From assembly GCA_023381695.1 (NCBI GenBank), contig JAMCQP010000032.1, positions 1-50,325 on the forward strand: 50,325 nucleotides of DNA, read 5' to 3'. Made by a program: the position numbers and the translations under genes. This document shows, piece after piece, positions 28,311 through 36,227 of this stretch. The stretch comes from Bacillota bacterium (GTDB taxonomy: Bacteria; Bacillota; UBA5301; JAMCQP01). The notes below the pieces were generated by a model. The model ran no database searches, was not told the origin of the DNA, and worked only from the letters and a program-made list of their open reading frames with translations. Position 1 is the stretch's first letter, and every line of letters begins with the position of its first letter.

Positions 28311-28401
28311 TGGCGGAGAGGGCGGGATTTGAACCCGCGAGGCAGTTACCCGCCTACTCGCTTTCGAGGCGAGCGCTTTCAACCACTCAGCCACCTCTCC
28401 G
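28311..28401 (-). tRNA. tRNA-Ser (anticodon CGA)
   Basis: A 91-nt class II tRNA with encoded CCA, acceptor stem CGGAGAG/CTCTCCG, anticodon stem CTCGC/GCGAG and loop CTCGAAA. Its 5' end overlaps the last 15 nt of tadA. The 3' 30 bp are identical to those of tRNA-Ser(GGA) at 19953-19982. Confidence 0.97.
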
Positions 28402-28839
28402 TGCCTGAAAAAAGGTTGACACCAATGCGCCGCATTCTTCGGCCAGAACCCCGCCGGTCACTTCCACCCGGTGGTTGAGCCGTTCATGCCGCGCGATATC
28501 CATTATCGAACCCACCGCGCCGGCCTTGGGATCCGCCGCCCCATAAACCAGGCGGTCGATCCTGGCCAAAACCAGCGCCCCCGCGCACATCGCACAGGGT
28601 TCTATTGTAACATACATCATGCATCCCGTCAAGCGCCACCGCCCCAGCGCCTGGGTGGCCGCGGAGATGGCCACCATCTCCGCATGGGCGGTGGGATCCC
28701 GGCGCGCCTCCTTGAGGTTGTGGGAAGCAGCCACAATCTGGCCGTCGTAGACGATGACGGCGCCAATGGGGACCTCCCCCAGCTCATATCCCCGGCGGGC
28801 CAGCGCCAGCGCCTCGCGCATATAATCCTCGTCGGTCAT
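28387..28839 (-). CDS. tadA: tRNA-specific adenosine-34 deaminase
   Basis: Converts A34 to inosine in tRNA-Arg(ACG), 150 aa. The zinc site is HAE (in PTAHAEMVAI, with catalytic Glu) plus EPCAMCAGAL. The N-terminal YMREALALARRGYELGEVPIGAVIV is diagnostic. GGGGAG 6 nt upstream favours this ATG; an alternative ATG 18 nt earlier (28857) also has a weak site. The stop codon lies inside tRNA-Ser(CGA), so the mRNA and tRNA share 15 nt and processing of the tRNA 5' end would clip the tadA message at its stop. In Bacillus, tadA is next to the SRP RNA and dnaX. Confidence 0.95.
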   Translation of the reverse strand: MTDEDYMREALALARRGYELGEVPIGAVIVYDGQIVAASHNLKEARRDPTAHAEMVAISAATQALGRWRLTGCMMYVTIEPCAMCAGALVLARIDRLVYGAADPKAGAVGSIMDIARHERLNHRVEVTGGVLAEECGALVSTFFQARRGG

Positions 28840-28897
28840 GTCCGCTCCCCGGGCCATGCACCAGGCCCTTGATTCCGGTATATACTCCCGCGTTAAC

Positions 28898-29698
28898 TCA
28901 GGTAAGCGGGACTCCCGCCCGCCGGCGCCCGGTGTAGGTCTGGATCTCCCGGTAGCCGGCAGCCTTGGCCGCGGCTACAGACCGATCAAAGTCCCTCCCC
29001 ACATCCCCCGGGTCGTGGGCGTCCGAGGAGAGGGTGATCCCGGCCCCGGCCTTCGCAAACAGCTCCAAAAGGCTCTGCGACGGGTAGATCTCGCCCACCG
29101 TCTTGCGCAGCCCGCCGGTGCTTACCTCCACGCAAAGGCCCTGCCTGCCCACCACTTCCGCCACCTCGCCCAACAGTCCGGTGATCTCTCCCGTTGGGCG
29201 GTAGCCGTGGATCTTGATCAGATCCGCATGGCCCAGGATGTCAAAAAGCCCGCTTTGGGCCGCCTTTTTAAAGACCTCAAAATAGTCGTGGTAGGCCCTG
29301 ACCACGCCGCGGATCTCCCATTCCCCACCGGGGTATTCAAAGCCCCACTGGCCGATCCAGTGCACCGAACCGATCACATAGTCCCACGGGTACTTTTCCA
29401 GAAACCTGGCGGTCTCCTCTTCCCTGGCTTCGAGGTAGTCCACCTCCACCCCGAGTTTCACCGGCATCCCCTGGGACCTGGCCCGCTCGATAAGCCTGAG
29501 GTAGTCCTCAATATTCTCCGTGCACCGCTGGCGCCCCCATTCGGTATCCAGGAGGTGTCCGGCCTGCTTGAACCGGTAACAATGCTCGGAGACGCCTATC
29601 TCGCCGATCCCCCTGCCGGCCGCCGTCTCCCAGAACCGGCGGAGCCAGTCGATTTCGTACGGCCCGCGTTCCACATGGATGTGGTAGTCCACCCGCAT
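28898..29698 (-). CDS. PHP-domain histidinol-phosphatase-like protein (HisJ family)
   Basis: Predicted metal-dependent phosphatase of 266 aa. The motifs come in the HisJ order: DYHIHVERG at the N-terminus, SEHCYRF, GVEVDYLEA, VIGSVHWIG, DILGHADLIK and LSSDAHDPGDVG. HisJ-type enzymes remove phosphate from histidinol phosphate in histidine synthesis, but no his genes are nearby and several PHP families look alike. AGGAG 8 nt upstream favours the ATG at 29698 over a TTG 30 nt earlier. It sits between the DUF1786 gene and tadA on the same strand. Confidence 0.83.
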   Translation of the reverse strand: MRVDYHIHVERGPYEIDWLRRFWETAAGRGIGEIGVSEHCYRFKQAGHLLDTEWGRQRCTENIEDYLRLIERARSQGMPVKLGVEVDYLEAREEETARFLEKYPWDYVIGSVHWIGQWGFEYPGGEWEIRGVVRAYHDYFEVFKKAAQSGLFDILGHADLIKIHGYRPTGEITGLLGEVAEVVGRQGLCVEVSTGGLRKTVGEIYPSQSLLELFAKAGAGITLSSDAHDPGDVGRDFDRSVAAAKAAGYREIQTYTGRRRAGVPLT

Positions 29699-29718
29699 GA
29701 GATCTTCTCCTGCTTTCC

Positions 29719-29784
29719 GGCGCCACAAACCTTGAGCCCCGGTGCTAAAACCCAGGGTCCCCGCGCTACAAACCTTAGGTTTTT
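29719..29784. repeat. Three tandem 22-bp degenerate repeats, non-coding
   Basis: Units 29719-29740, 29741-29762 and 29763-29784 align without gaps (shared core g-g/c-Y-R-aaaCC). They lie upstream of the HisJ-like gene. The period is not a multiple of three, which suits their non-coding position. They are not CRISPR repeats, since there are no spacers. Confidence 0.65.
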
Positions 29785-29910
29785 ATCTTCGCCATAAAAA
29801 TATGTTAGGTATTCGACCGGCGGACCCTTATTCCTGCTGGCGGCGCCAAAAAAAGCGGGAACAATAGGCCAAATGATCCCAACATGATTATCGTTAAAAA
29901 TCGTTTTCTC

Positions 29911-31020
29911 TTAACGGATCTTGATGAATCCCGCCGCGGCCAGGAGGCCGAAACTTCCCGCGAGCATCATATCCCCGAAGGGCGCCGCCTGATGAAAACC
30001 AAGCTCCCCGGCCATATGGCGGTTGGGACCTGTCACGGCCACAAAGTCGAATTCTCCCGGCCGGCGCTCCCAGTCCGGGTGGATAAAAGCCCCGTGCCCG
30101 CCGTCTGCGCGCACCCGGGCGTCGGATATGGAACCGCCCAGAAGCTGGGCGAGATAACCGGCGAGTTTTTCCGGGTTCAGGCAGCTCGTATGGTGCTCGA
30201 AGAGCCCCCACATCCGGAGATCCTTTACCAGTGCGGCCACCGTGTGCCCGTTGCCGATGTTGATGAGCACCACCCCTTTGCGCCGCCTGCCGGAGACCGC
30301 CTCGTCGCATAACGCCCCCCACAGCGCGGCAGGGCCGGTGTCCATGAGTATGGCGCCGGGCAGATACCGCCTTACGGCCAGCATCCGGGTGAATTGCGGC
30401 GGGATCTCCCCCCGGTAAACCAGGTCGGTCAGGCGCCCGCCGCTCTGGATGAAACTCCTCCACCAGGCAAACCGGAATTGCCGGTTGCTGCCGGTCAGGG
30501 TCTCGCCATGGTCCTGCACCGCAACGGCAATCTGTTCCGGAACCCGGACCTCAAACCGGGCCAGCGCCTCGCTCAATGCGCCCCGGTCCACATCCGCCAT
30601 TTCCACCATGACTGTTCCCGCGGGGGGCTTGTCCACCAACTGGACGCCCATCGCCGCGACCTCCTCGGGATTATCCCGGATGGTCTTGGCGGCGGGCAGC
30701 GTGGCGAAGACCTTGAACCCCGCCCCGATATGGCGGCGCGCCGCCAGGGTGCTCGGGCCTCCTCCCATGGTGTAACCGGTCAGGCAAATGTCTTTGCGTT
30801 CCGCCGTCAAGGCGGCGATCCTTCGCCCGACAACCACCGTCTGGGACGGCAGAACAAGCTGCACGCAGTTTTCTATCGGCTTGCCGGGTTCCCACAGCAA
30901 GATGTCCTGTGTCCCGGCGCCGACGTCTATGGCCAGAACTGCCGAAGCATTTTGAGGCGAATCGTCTCTCCGGGGCAAACCGCCTCTCCGGGACAAATCT
31001 TCTCCTGTTTTCCCGCGCAT
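29911..31020 (-). CDS. DUF1786 family protein (ASKHA-type fold)
   Basis: Protein of unknown function, 369 aa, family length. It begins after about 28 residues with AIDVGAGTQDILLWE, a phosphate-1 loop of the actin/sugar-kinase/Hsp70 superfamily, and has a second nucleotide-loop-like motif VVLINIGNGHTVAALV. The family is sometimes annotated as related to pyruvate formate-lyase activation, without clear proof. The first 28 residues include an 18-bp tandem duplication (30963-30998) and may be a recent extension. AAGGAGG adjoins the ATG, with GAGGAG further upstream. It precedes the HisJ-like gene by about 210 nt. Confidence 0.8.
   Translation of the reverse strand: MRGKTGEDLSRRGGLPRRDDSPQNASAVLAIDVGAGTQDILLWEPGKPIENCVQLVLPSQTVVVGRRIAALTAERKDICLTGYTMGGGPSTLAARRHIGAGFKVFATLPAAKTIRDNPEEVAAMGVQLVDKPPAGTVMVEMADVDRGALSEALARFEVRVPEQIAVAVQDHGETLTGSNRQFRFAWWRSFIQSGGRLTDLVYRGEIPPQFTRMLAVRRYLPGAILMDTGPAALWGALCDEAVSGRRRKGVVLINIGNGHTVAALVKDLRMWGLFEHHTSCLNPEKLAGYLAQLLGGSISDARVRADGGHGAFIHPDWERRPGEFDFVAVTGPNRHMAGELGFHQAAPFGDMMLAGSFGLLAAAGFIKIR
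30963..30998. repeat. 18-bp tandem duplication in the DUF1786 gene
   Basis: Two 18-bp copies (30963-30980, 30981-30998) differing at two positions encode a repeated Arg/Gly-rich hexapeptide near the N-terminus. Confidence 0.7.
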
Positions 31021-31130
31021 CCTCCTTCTCTCCTCTCCAGCCCCCGGCGGGGCTCATCCGGTGCTTTGCCAGCTTTCCCAAGGGTTATTCCATCGTGTTC
31101 ATCTTACCACAGAATAGCCCGGCGCGCTGG

Positions 31131-31160
31131 AAAAAATTCGGCACCCGCATCCGGGTGCCG
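31131..31160 (-). terminator. Intrinsic terminator after the TolB-like gene
   Basis: On the minus strand a perfect 9-bp stem (31152-31160 with 31139-31147, CGGCACCCG/CGGGTGCCG) with loop GATG is followed by AA and six T. It ends the LysM / Pro-rich / TolB-like operon. Just beyond it an extended -10 (TGGTAAGAT) may start the DUF1786 transcript. Confidence 0.85.
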
Positions 31161-31222
31161 CGTCAAGCCATATGTTCTCTGACTTTTAACTTTGCTCGGG
31201 CATTTTGCTTGGAGAACTTTGC

Positions 31223-32017
31223 TCAGTAGGCCGCCTCGTCACGAATTTCAACCACCCTGCCGGCAGGAGAGAGCCTGGCAATCATCGCTTTCTCCCCGCC
31301 TCCACCCGCTCTGGGATTCGACACTGCCTGCCTGACCCGAAATTGGAGTTCCCGCTCCCCGCGCCACCGGAAATCCGAGGCAACCCCTGACGCTATCCGG
31401 GTCTGAGAACTGCCGTCGGCCTTCACCAGCATCAATTCCGGGCCGTTCTCGGTGGAATCGTCCAGGTAGGCGACAAAGCGCCCGTCCGGAGAAAGCCTGG
31501 GGCTGGAATTGTAATGGCTGCCCGCGGTAAGCTGGATAAGCGCCATCTTGTGCAGATCGATGAGATATACATCCATCCTGGTGTAGTCAACAACCCGGTA
31601 CTTTTTGAAACGAACCGCTGTAAAAGCGATCTTGTCCGCCGCGACATCCAGATCCGGCGCGCTGCCCCACAAAGGCCAGGGGTGCAAGGATACCTTCCAG
31701 GACCCGTATAACCTGTCCAGCACTTCCTGTACTGAACGCCCGGCCTCGCGCAGCTTCACCCGGTTCTCCTCGGTGTCATCATGCCTGGCCAGCGTTGCGT
31801 ACTCCGGCACTCCCCGCAAGGCCGCCCGGAATTCAGCCGGAATGGATTTCTTTTGCCCATCGGCATAGATAAGCCAGGCGCCCTTGACCAGCATCCCCAC
31901 CAGGAGTACCCCTACAAAAATACCCATCCAAAGAAGTTTCCGGTACGTCGACCCGCCCTCGCCCATCTTCCGCGCCTCCAGCCTGCAACGTTCCTTTTTG
32001 GTAATCGTCATGCTCAC
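31223..32017 (-). CDS. Membrane-anchored TolB/WD40-like beta-propeller protein
   Basis: Protein of 264 aa with one N-terminal transmembrane helix (about 29-51) and an external part. Its C-terminal half has TolB/PD40 propeller features: IDLHKMALIQLTAG, SPRLSPDGRFVAYLDD and LVKADGSSQTRIASG. The repeats are too few for a complete propeller. It may sense or bind wall material. The start is uncertain (GTG 32017 or ATG 32011, both with weak ribosome sites). It is the last gene of an operon with a LysM protein and a Pro-rich protein, which suggests a cell-envelope role. Confidence 0.7.
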   Translation of the reverse strand: MSMTITKKERCRLEARKMGEGGSTYRKLLWMGIFVGVLLVGMLVKGAWLIYADGQKKSIPAEFRAALRGVPEYATLARHDDTEENRVKLREAGRSVQEVLDRLYGSWKVSLHPWPLWGSAPDLDVAADKIAFTAVRFKKYRVVDYTRMDVYLIDLHKMALIQLTAGSHYNSSPRLSPDGRFVAYLDDSTENGPELMLVKADGSSQTRIASGVASDFRWRGERELQFRVRQAVSNPRAGGGGEKAMIARLSPAGRVVEIRDEAAY

Positions 32018-32091
32018 GCCAGACTTAAGGAGATCCCTCTTAAAGCGAGCCCTCTTGAGAGATCCCTTCTGGCGGGGAAGAGTTTGCGGAG

Positions 32092-32379
32092 TTATTGCTT
32101 TCTGGGAAAATTCTTCCAGATGATCAGCCCGGGTCTGAGTGATTCAGCGGATGATCCGGCGGGAGGTTCGGCGGCGGGTTTGTCTGGCGGTTCACCGGGT
32201 GGTTCAGGTTGTGCGGGCGGCGTTTTTGGCTCCTCTGTCAGCGTTTCAAGCCTGCCCTCCCTGATTGTAACGATTCCAGGTTCGGTCTCCGCGGGCACAA
32301 CGGCCATCACTTCCTCACCCTGGCCAGCAGCCCGAAGCACGTGGAGCGCCGCCTTGTCGGCCTCGATCTCCTTGCCCAT
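32092..32379 (-). CDS. Small proline-rich hypothetical protein
   Basis: Unrecognised protein of 95 aa. The N-terminal 50 residues are acidic and well mixed. The C-terminal half is a Pro/Glu linker made by four 12-bp tandem repeats (32158-32205), followed by a basic tail (WKNFPRKQ). No signal peptide or membrane helix. GAGGTGA lies 6 nt before the ATG. It sits between the LysM gene (58 nt away) and the TolB-like gene on the same strand. Confidence 0.55.
   Translation of the reverse strand: MGKEIEADKAALHVLRAAGQGEEVMAVVPAETEPGIVTIREGRLETLTEEPKTPPAQPEPPGEPPDKPAAEPPAGSSAESLRPGLIIWKNFPRKQ
32158..32205. repeat. 12-bp tandem repeat, 4 copies
   Basis: Four contiguous 12-bp units (from 32158, 32170, 32182 and 32194), each ending GGTTY, encode a Pro-rich tetrapeptide repeat in the small hypothetical protein. 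Confidence 0.8.
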
Positions 32380-32437
32380 AACGTTCACCTCACTCTTTCA
32401 ACCTCGCTTACATCTCCCAGCCGCTCACTCCTCCACC

Positions 32438-33289
32438 TCATTCTTTCGTCCCACTGGTGGGCGGCCACGGCACAAACAGGATCTGTCCCGGGAAGAGGTA
32501 ATGGGGGTTGGTGATAAAATTGCGGGCCGCCAGGACCTCGGGGCGCGCGCCAAAACGGCGGGCAATCTCGTCAAAAGTATCTCCGGCCTGAACTACGTAG
32601 ACCGTCTCGCGGTAGTAGGCGGCGGGAGGCGGGGGGGCGGCCTGGTAGGCCGCTATGTTGGCTGGCCTCTCTGTTTCAACCTTTACCCCTGCCGCCGGGA
32701 AAGCTGCCTCGCGGCCCTTTTCCGGAGCCTCTCCCAGGACCTTTTCCGGGGACTCTCCAGAAGTCTTTTCCATTTTTTCCGGGGCCCTCATTTCATCAGG
32801 TTCCTGGGTTTCGGCGATCGGCATGGCGGCGCAGACTGCACCGGCCAGCACCACCAGTGGCCCCGGCCTGGCTCCCCCCTCCATGGCCTGGACCGTGACA
32901 AGCAGCAGGTTCAGGTACTCCAGCGGATCATCGCAATCGGCTTTCAGGCCGTAACCTCCTCGAACCCTGGGCTGTAAGGCGCCAAGATTCTTGTAGATCC
33001 GGGTGTTGGGGTTGATAAGCCAGCCCACATAATAGGCAAGCGGTTGCCCGCTGGCGGGATCCTGGCCGAGGGTCGCCGGATCCCGCAAGCCCCGCGCCTC
33101 CAGGTAAACCTGGCCGGTGTCAAAATGAATATCCGCCGCGGCCAGCACTCCCAATAACTCCGGCCGCACCGGAATCAGGCGGACGTTGGCCGATCGATAG
33201 ATGATGCAACGCGCCCAGTTCCTGGGCTTTTGAGCGCCGACAACCTTCCCCGGCATAATCGAAGGATCCGCACCGGTAATTTCCGCCAT
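32438..33289 (-). CDS. LysM-domain protein
   Basis: Protein of 283 aa with a C-terminal LysM peptidoglycan- or chitin-binding module (VYVVQAGDTFDEIARRFG ... NPHYLFPGQILFVP). The first 150 residues form an unrecognised domain that includes YLEARGLRDP and WLINPNTRIYKNLG. A linker rich in Pro/Glu/Lys contains 24-bp tandem repeats. No signal peptide is visible, so it may act in spores or be assembled by an unusual route, as some LysM spore-coat proteins are. GGAGG 8 nt upstream supports the ATG at 33289. Confidence 0.78.
   Translation of the reverse strand: MAEITGADPSIMPGKVVGAQKPRNWARCIIYRSANVRLIPVRPELLGVLAAADIHFDTGQVYLEARGLRDPATLGQDPASGQPLAYYVGWLINPNTRIYKNLGALQPRVRGGYGLKADCDDPLEYLNLLLVTVQAMEGGARPGPLVVLAGAVCAAMPIAETQEPDEMRAPEKMEKTSGESPEKVLGEAPEKGREAAFPAAGVKVETERPANIAAYQAAPPPPAAYYRETVYVVQAGDTFDEIARRFGARPEVLAARNFITNPHYLFPGQILFVPWPPTSGTKE
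32716..32763. repeat. 24-bp tandem repeat in the LysM gene linker
   Basis: Units 32716-32739 and 32740-32763, each starting CCTTTTCCGG, with a degenerate third copy after them. They encode an 8-residue repeat of the type PEKVLGEA. Confidence 0.7.
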
Positions 33290-33494
33290 CTTTAAAACCT
33301 CCACTCAACATCTTAATCATACTCACGGTTTCCCATTGCATGATATTCCGTGGAAGGAAATTTGTTTTCCGGGCAAAGATCTTGCGCCGGTCCCTGCAAA
33401 AGTGTTAAAGACCGGATGCAAACCACCGATAAATAAAGCGTCAATTTCCTAAATGTAATAAAAAAGAACTGTCAAATCACCGCAGGAGGTGTAC

Positions 33495-33902
33495 ATGGTG
33501 GGAAGAACCTGGCTTGGAGCGTTGTTTTTGTTCCTGGTGATCTTTTCTATAAGCACTCTTCCTGCCCTGGCGGTCACCGCGGCTCCAAATAACGCTCTGG
33601 TGGTGGCCAGGGTCTTGAAGGTCGCGCGCTCGGAATTCCCCGGCGTCCAGATCATGGCACAAATCCTTGCAATCTATGAATTGGAAGGCACGGCGTTCGT
33701 CCCCCAGGGTCAAACCGTCACGCTGGAACCGATCTACACACGGGATGAAAAGGGGAGCCTCACTTTTACCAAAACCACCGTGGAAAATTTGGCGGCTTAC
33801 TATTTTGTTCCCGGCGACATCTTTGTTTGCGAGCTTCGTTACTCCGGCGATGAAAAAGGCGGCCGCTGGTGGGCCACCCGGATCCAGCGCTTTTCGCCGT
33901 AA
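33495..33902 (+). CDS. Small exported protein, unknown
   Basis: Protein of 135 aa with a clear signal peptide (GALFLFLVIFSISTLPALA, cleavage about residue 26) and a mature part of about 110 residues predicted to be mostly beta strand. I recognise no family; the size and the strand pattern resemble a single beta-barrel or OB-like domain. AGGAGG 5 nt upstream supports this ATG. It is the first gene of the plus-strand surface cluster and precedes the M6 protease by 94 nt. Confidence 0.7.
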   Translation: MVGRTWLGALFLFLVIFSISTLPALAVTAAPNNALVVARVLKVARSEFPGVQIMAQILAIYELEGTAFVPQGQTVTLEPIYTRDEKGSLTFTKTTVENLAAYYFVPGDIFVCELRYSGDEKGGRWWATRIQRFSP

Positions 33903-33996
33903 GGTTACAGAAGGCTTGATTCACAGAGCATCCAGTCTACAGATCAGCACTGGCTGAGTGAATAATCGTTAACTTGAATGACAAGGGGGCATCATC

Positions 33997-36138
33997 ATGC
34001 TGATCAAAGGATGGATTGGCAAACGACACAGGATCTTCTATACGATGGTTCTTCTGCTGGCAGTTCTGTTGGCTGGCGTTTCACCAGCCTGCTCAGCAGA
34101 TTCTTCAGTCGTCCAACTTTCTGATACACTCCAAAAACCAGCCTATATGCCACCCCAACCGGGGCCGTATGATTTCAAGATTTTTGGAGGAATCAATCTG
34201 GCCCCCACGAGTTTTATTCCTCCCAAGGAAATGAGCGTCCCCGCCGATAGCACCATAACATCTACAACTGGTAAAGCCAAAGTCCTGGTTATTATGATTG
34301 ATTTCCCGGCATCGGCAACATCTTTCACCCACACTCAAGATTATTGGCAAACGATGCTCTTTGACCCCAATAACCCTCATAGCCTGACGAGCTACTATCG
34401 GGTGATGTCCTATGGAAAGCTCACGATAGAAGGCGGCTTTGCTCCGCAGGTTAGTAGCGATTACCTCATGTCTTGGTATGGTGAGGATGGTTATGTGGGC
34501 AAACACGATGATTTTAACGGACCTATTTATAATCTTACCAAAGAAGCCGTACAGAAGGTTGCCGTAACAGGGTTTGACTTTTCCCCTTACGATGCCAACC
34601 CTTTGGATGGGATAATCGATCATTTGATCATTATCCATGCAGGGGGCGGCCAGGAAATGTATGGAGCGCCATCGAACTACATCTGGTCCCATCGTTGGGG
34701 AATCCCTAATGGACAACCCGCTGGTAGCGTATGGGCCTATGGATACACCATGCAGCCGGATGACGGGCAAGTGGGAGTTTTCGCCCATGAGTTCGGCCAT
34801 GATCTCGGGTTGCCGGATCTTTATGATCGCACCCTAAGTTCCGAAGGGCTTGGCAACTGGAGTCTGATGGCGGGCGGAAGCTGGAACGGGCCAACACCAA
34901 ATGTCCATAACGGGACTAACCCGGCTCAGATGACCGCCTGGGAGAAGATTCAACTTGGCTGGCTAACACCGGTAAATATAAATGCTTCCAAACCGATCGA
35001 TCTTCCGACTACTTCGCAGCCGGGTAATCTAAATCCGGTAGTCTACAAATTACCTCTCGAATCCAATTCCGACGAGTACTTTTTGTTGGAAAACCGGCAA
35101 CAAGTAGGATTTGACTCTGGCCTACCAGGGACAGGGTTGCTTATCTACCATGTGGATGACAGCGTGACAACCCAGAATGATAATCCTCAGCATTCCCTGG
35201 TGGCACTTGAACAAGCAGATGGACAGCGCGATATGGAGAACAACATAAACAGGGGCGATGCCGGGGACCCGTATCCCGGTTTATCCGGAAATCGTAACTT
35301 CACGGATGTTTCTACGCCCAACAACCACAGCTATACCGGTGTCATCCCCACATTCAAGCTGATCAACATCGGTGATTCCGCACCTACTATGACGGCGGAT
35401 TACATAACACCCGTCACTCCCACTGGCGGCGGAACGGTTATCACCCGCGACGGGGTGAAGGTGGAGATCCTCGCCGGAGCCGTTCTAAAGGATACCATTA
35501 TTACTGTTACGCCCGTAAATTCACCTCCCCCCGCGCCAGCGCATGTCAAACCTTTGGTAAACCAAAAAGTATGGGACCTGGCGCCAACCGGTATCCGCTT
35601 CAACAAACCTGTAACGATCACCCTGCCGTATAACCTGACCGGAAGTGACGCCAAGGAGGACCAGCTCCGCATCTTCTATTACGATCCATACGAAGCAACA
35701 TGGCTACCGGTCGGCGGCAAGGTAGACACGATCAATAAGGCGGTCACCGCCGACATCAACCATTTCTCGGTCTACACTGTGATGGAGAGTTCGCTGCTGG
35801 TTCCCGCTTCCGGCAACCTGATCTCGTACCTGGCGTTGACCAACAACCCCTTCTCCCCTAACGGAGACGGGAAGAAAGACAACACTATCTTCAAATTTGC
35901 CCTGACCAGGGATGCCAGGATCAACATCCGGATTTACGATTCTCAGGGGAATCTTGTCCTTCCGCTGGTAGAGGGAATTAACCAGGCGGCCGGTTTGGGA
36001 TCTATCGTCTGGGACGGCACCAACAACGCGGGACAAACTGTTGGCAGCGGGATCTACGTCTTCAAGATCGAGGCCACCGACGGACAAGGGCAGACCCAGG
36101 CCATGACGAAACCCGTGGCCGTGGTACGTCCCCGGTGA
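33997..36138 (+). CDS. Secreted M6-family metalloprotease with FlgD/CHU_C-like C-terminal domain
   Basis: Exported zinc protease of 713 aa. A signal peptide of about 34 residues is followed by the M6 (immune inhibitor A-like) catalytic domain with HEFGHDLGLPD at 264-274 and the Met-turn NWSLMAGG. A ZU5-like or Ig-like segment (about 470-600, GGTVITRDGVKVEILAG) follows. The last 100 residues are a FlgD/CHU_C-type Ig fold (NPFSPNGDGKKDN ... WDGTNNAGQTVGSGIYVFKIEATD). That last type of domain serves as a sorting signal in type IX secretion. The catalytic part is more AT-rich than the C-terminal part, which suggests a fusion of segments of different origin. Confidence 0.88.
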   Translation: MLIKGWIGKRHRIFYTMVLLLAVLLAGVSPACSADSSVVQLSDTLQKPAYMPPQPGPYDFKIFGGINLAPTSFIPPKEMSVPADSTITSTTGKAKVLVIMIDFPASATSFTHTQDYWQTMLFDPNNPHSLTSYYRVMSYGKLTIEGGFAPQVSSDYLMSWYGEDGYVGKHDDFNGPIYNLTKEAVQKVAVTGFDFSPYDANPLDGIIDHLIIIHAGGGQEMYGAPSNYIWSHRWGIPNGQPAGSVWAYGYTMQPDDGQVGVFAHEFGHDLGLPDLYDRTLSSEGLGNWSLMAGGSWNGPTPNVHNGTNPAQMTAWEKIQLGWLTPVNINASKPIDLPTTSQPGNLNPVVYKLPLESNSDEYFLLENRQQVGFDSGLPGTGLLIYHVDDSVTTQNDNPQHSLVALEQADGQRDMENNINRGDAGDPYPGLSGNRNFTDVSTPNNHSYTGVIPTFKLINIGDSAPTMTADYITPVTPTGGGTVITRDGVKVEILAGAVLKDTIITVTPVNSPPPAPAHVKPLVNQKVWDLAPTGIRFNKPVTITLPYNLTGSDAKEDQLRIFYYDPYEATWLPVGGKVDTINKAVTADINHFSVYTVMESSLLVPASGNLISYLALTNNPFSPNGDGKKDNTIFKFALTRDARINIRIYDSQGNLVLPLVEGINQAAGLGSIVWDGTNNAGQTVGSGIYVFKIEATDGQGQTQAMTKPVAVVRPR

Positions 36139-36227
36139 TGTTAGTCACCGAACGGTAAAATGGCCATCGAACAGGTATTAGCCAGAAAAACTTTCAACAT
36201 CAGTCAGCCAACAGGAGGTCGACCCGC

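Noticed and set aside
29719..29784. CRISPR array
   Set aside because: The three units are directly adjacent without spacers, and no cas genes are present.
33305..33490. Possible cyclic-di-GMP or other riboswitch upstream of the small exported protein
   Set aside because: Short GCAAA-like pieces and a CCGGTC/GACCGG stem are present, but the order of conserved segments does not match a known class.
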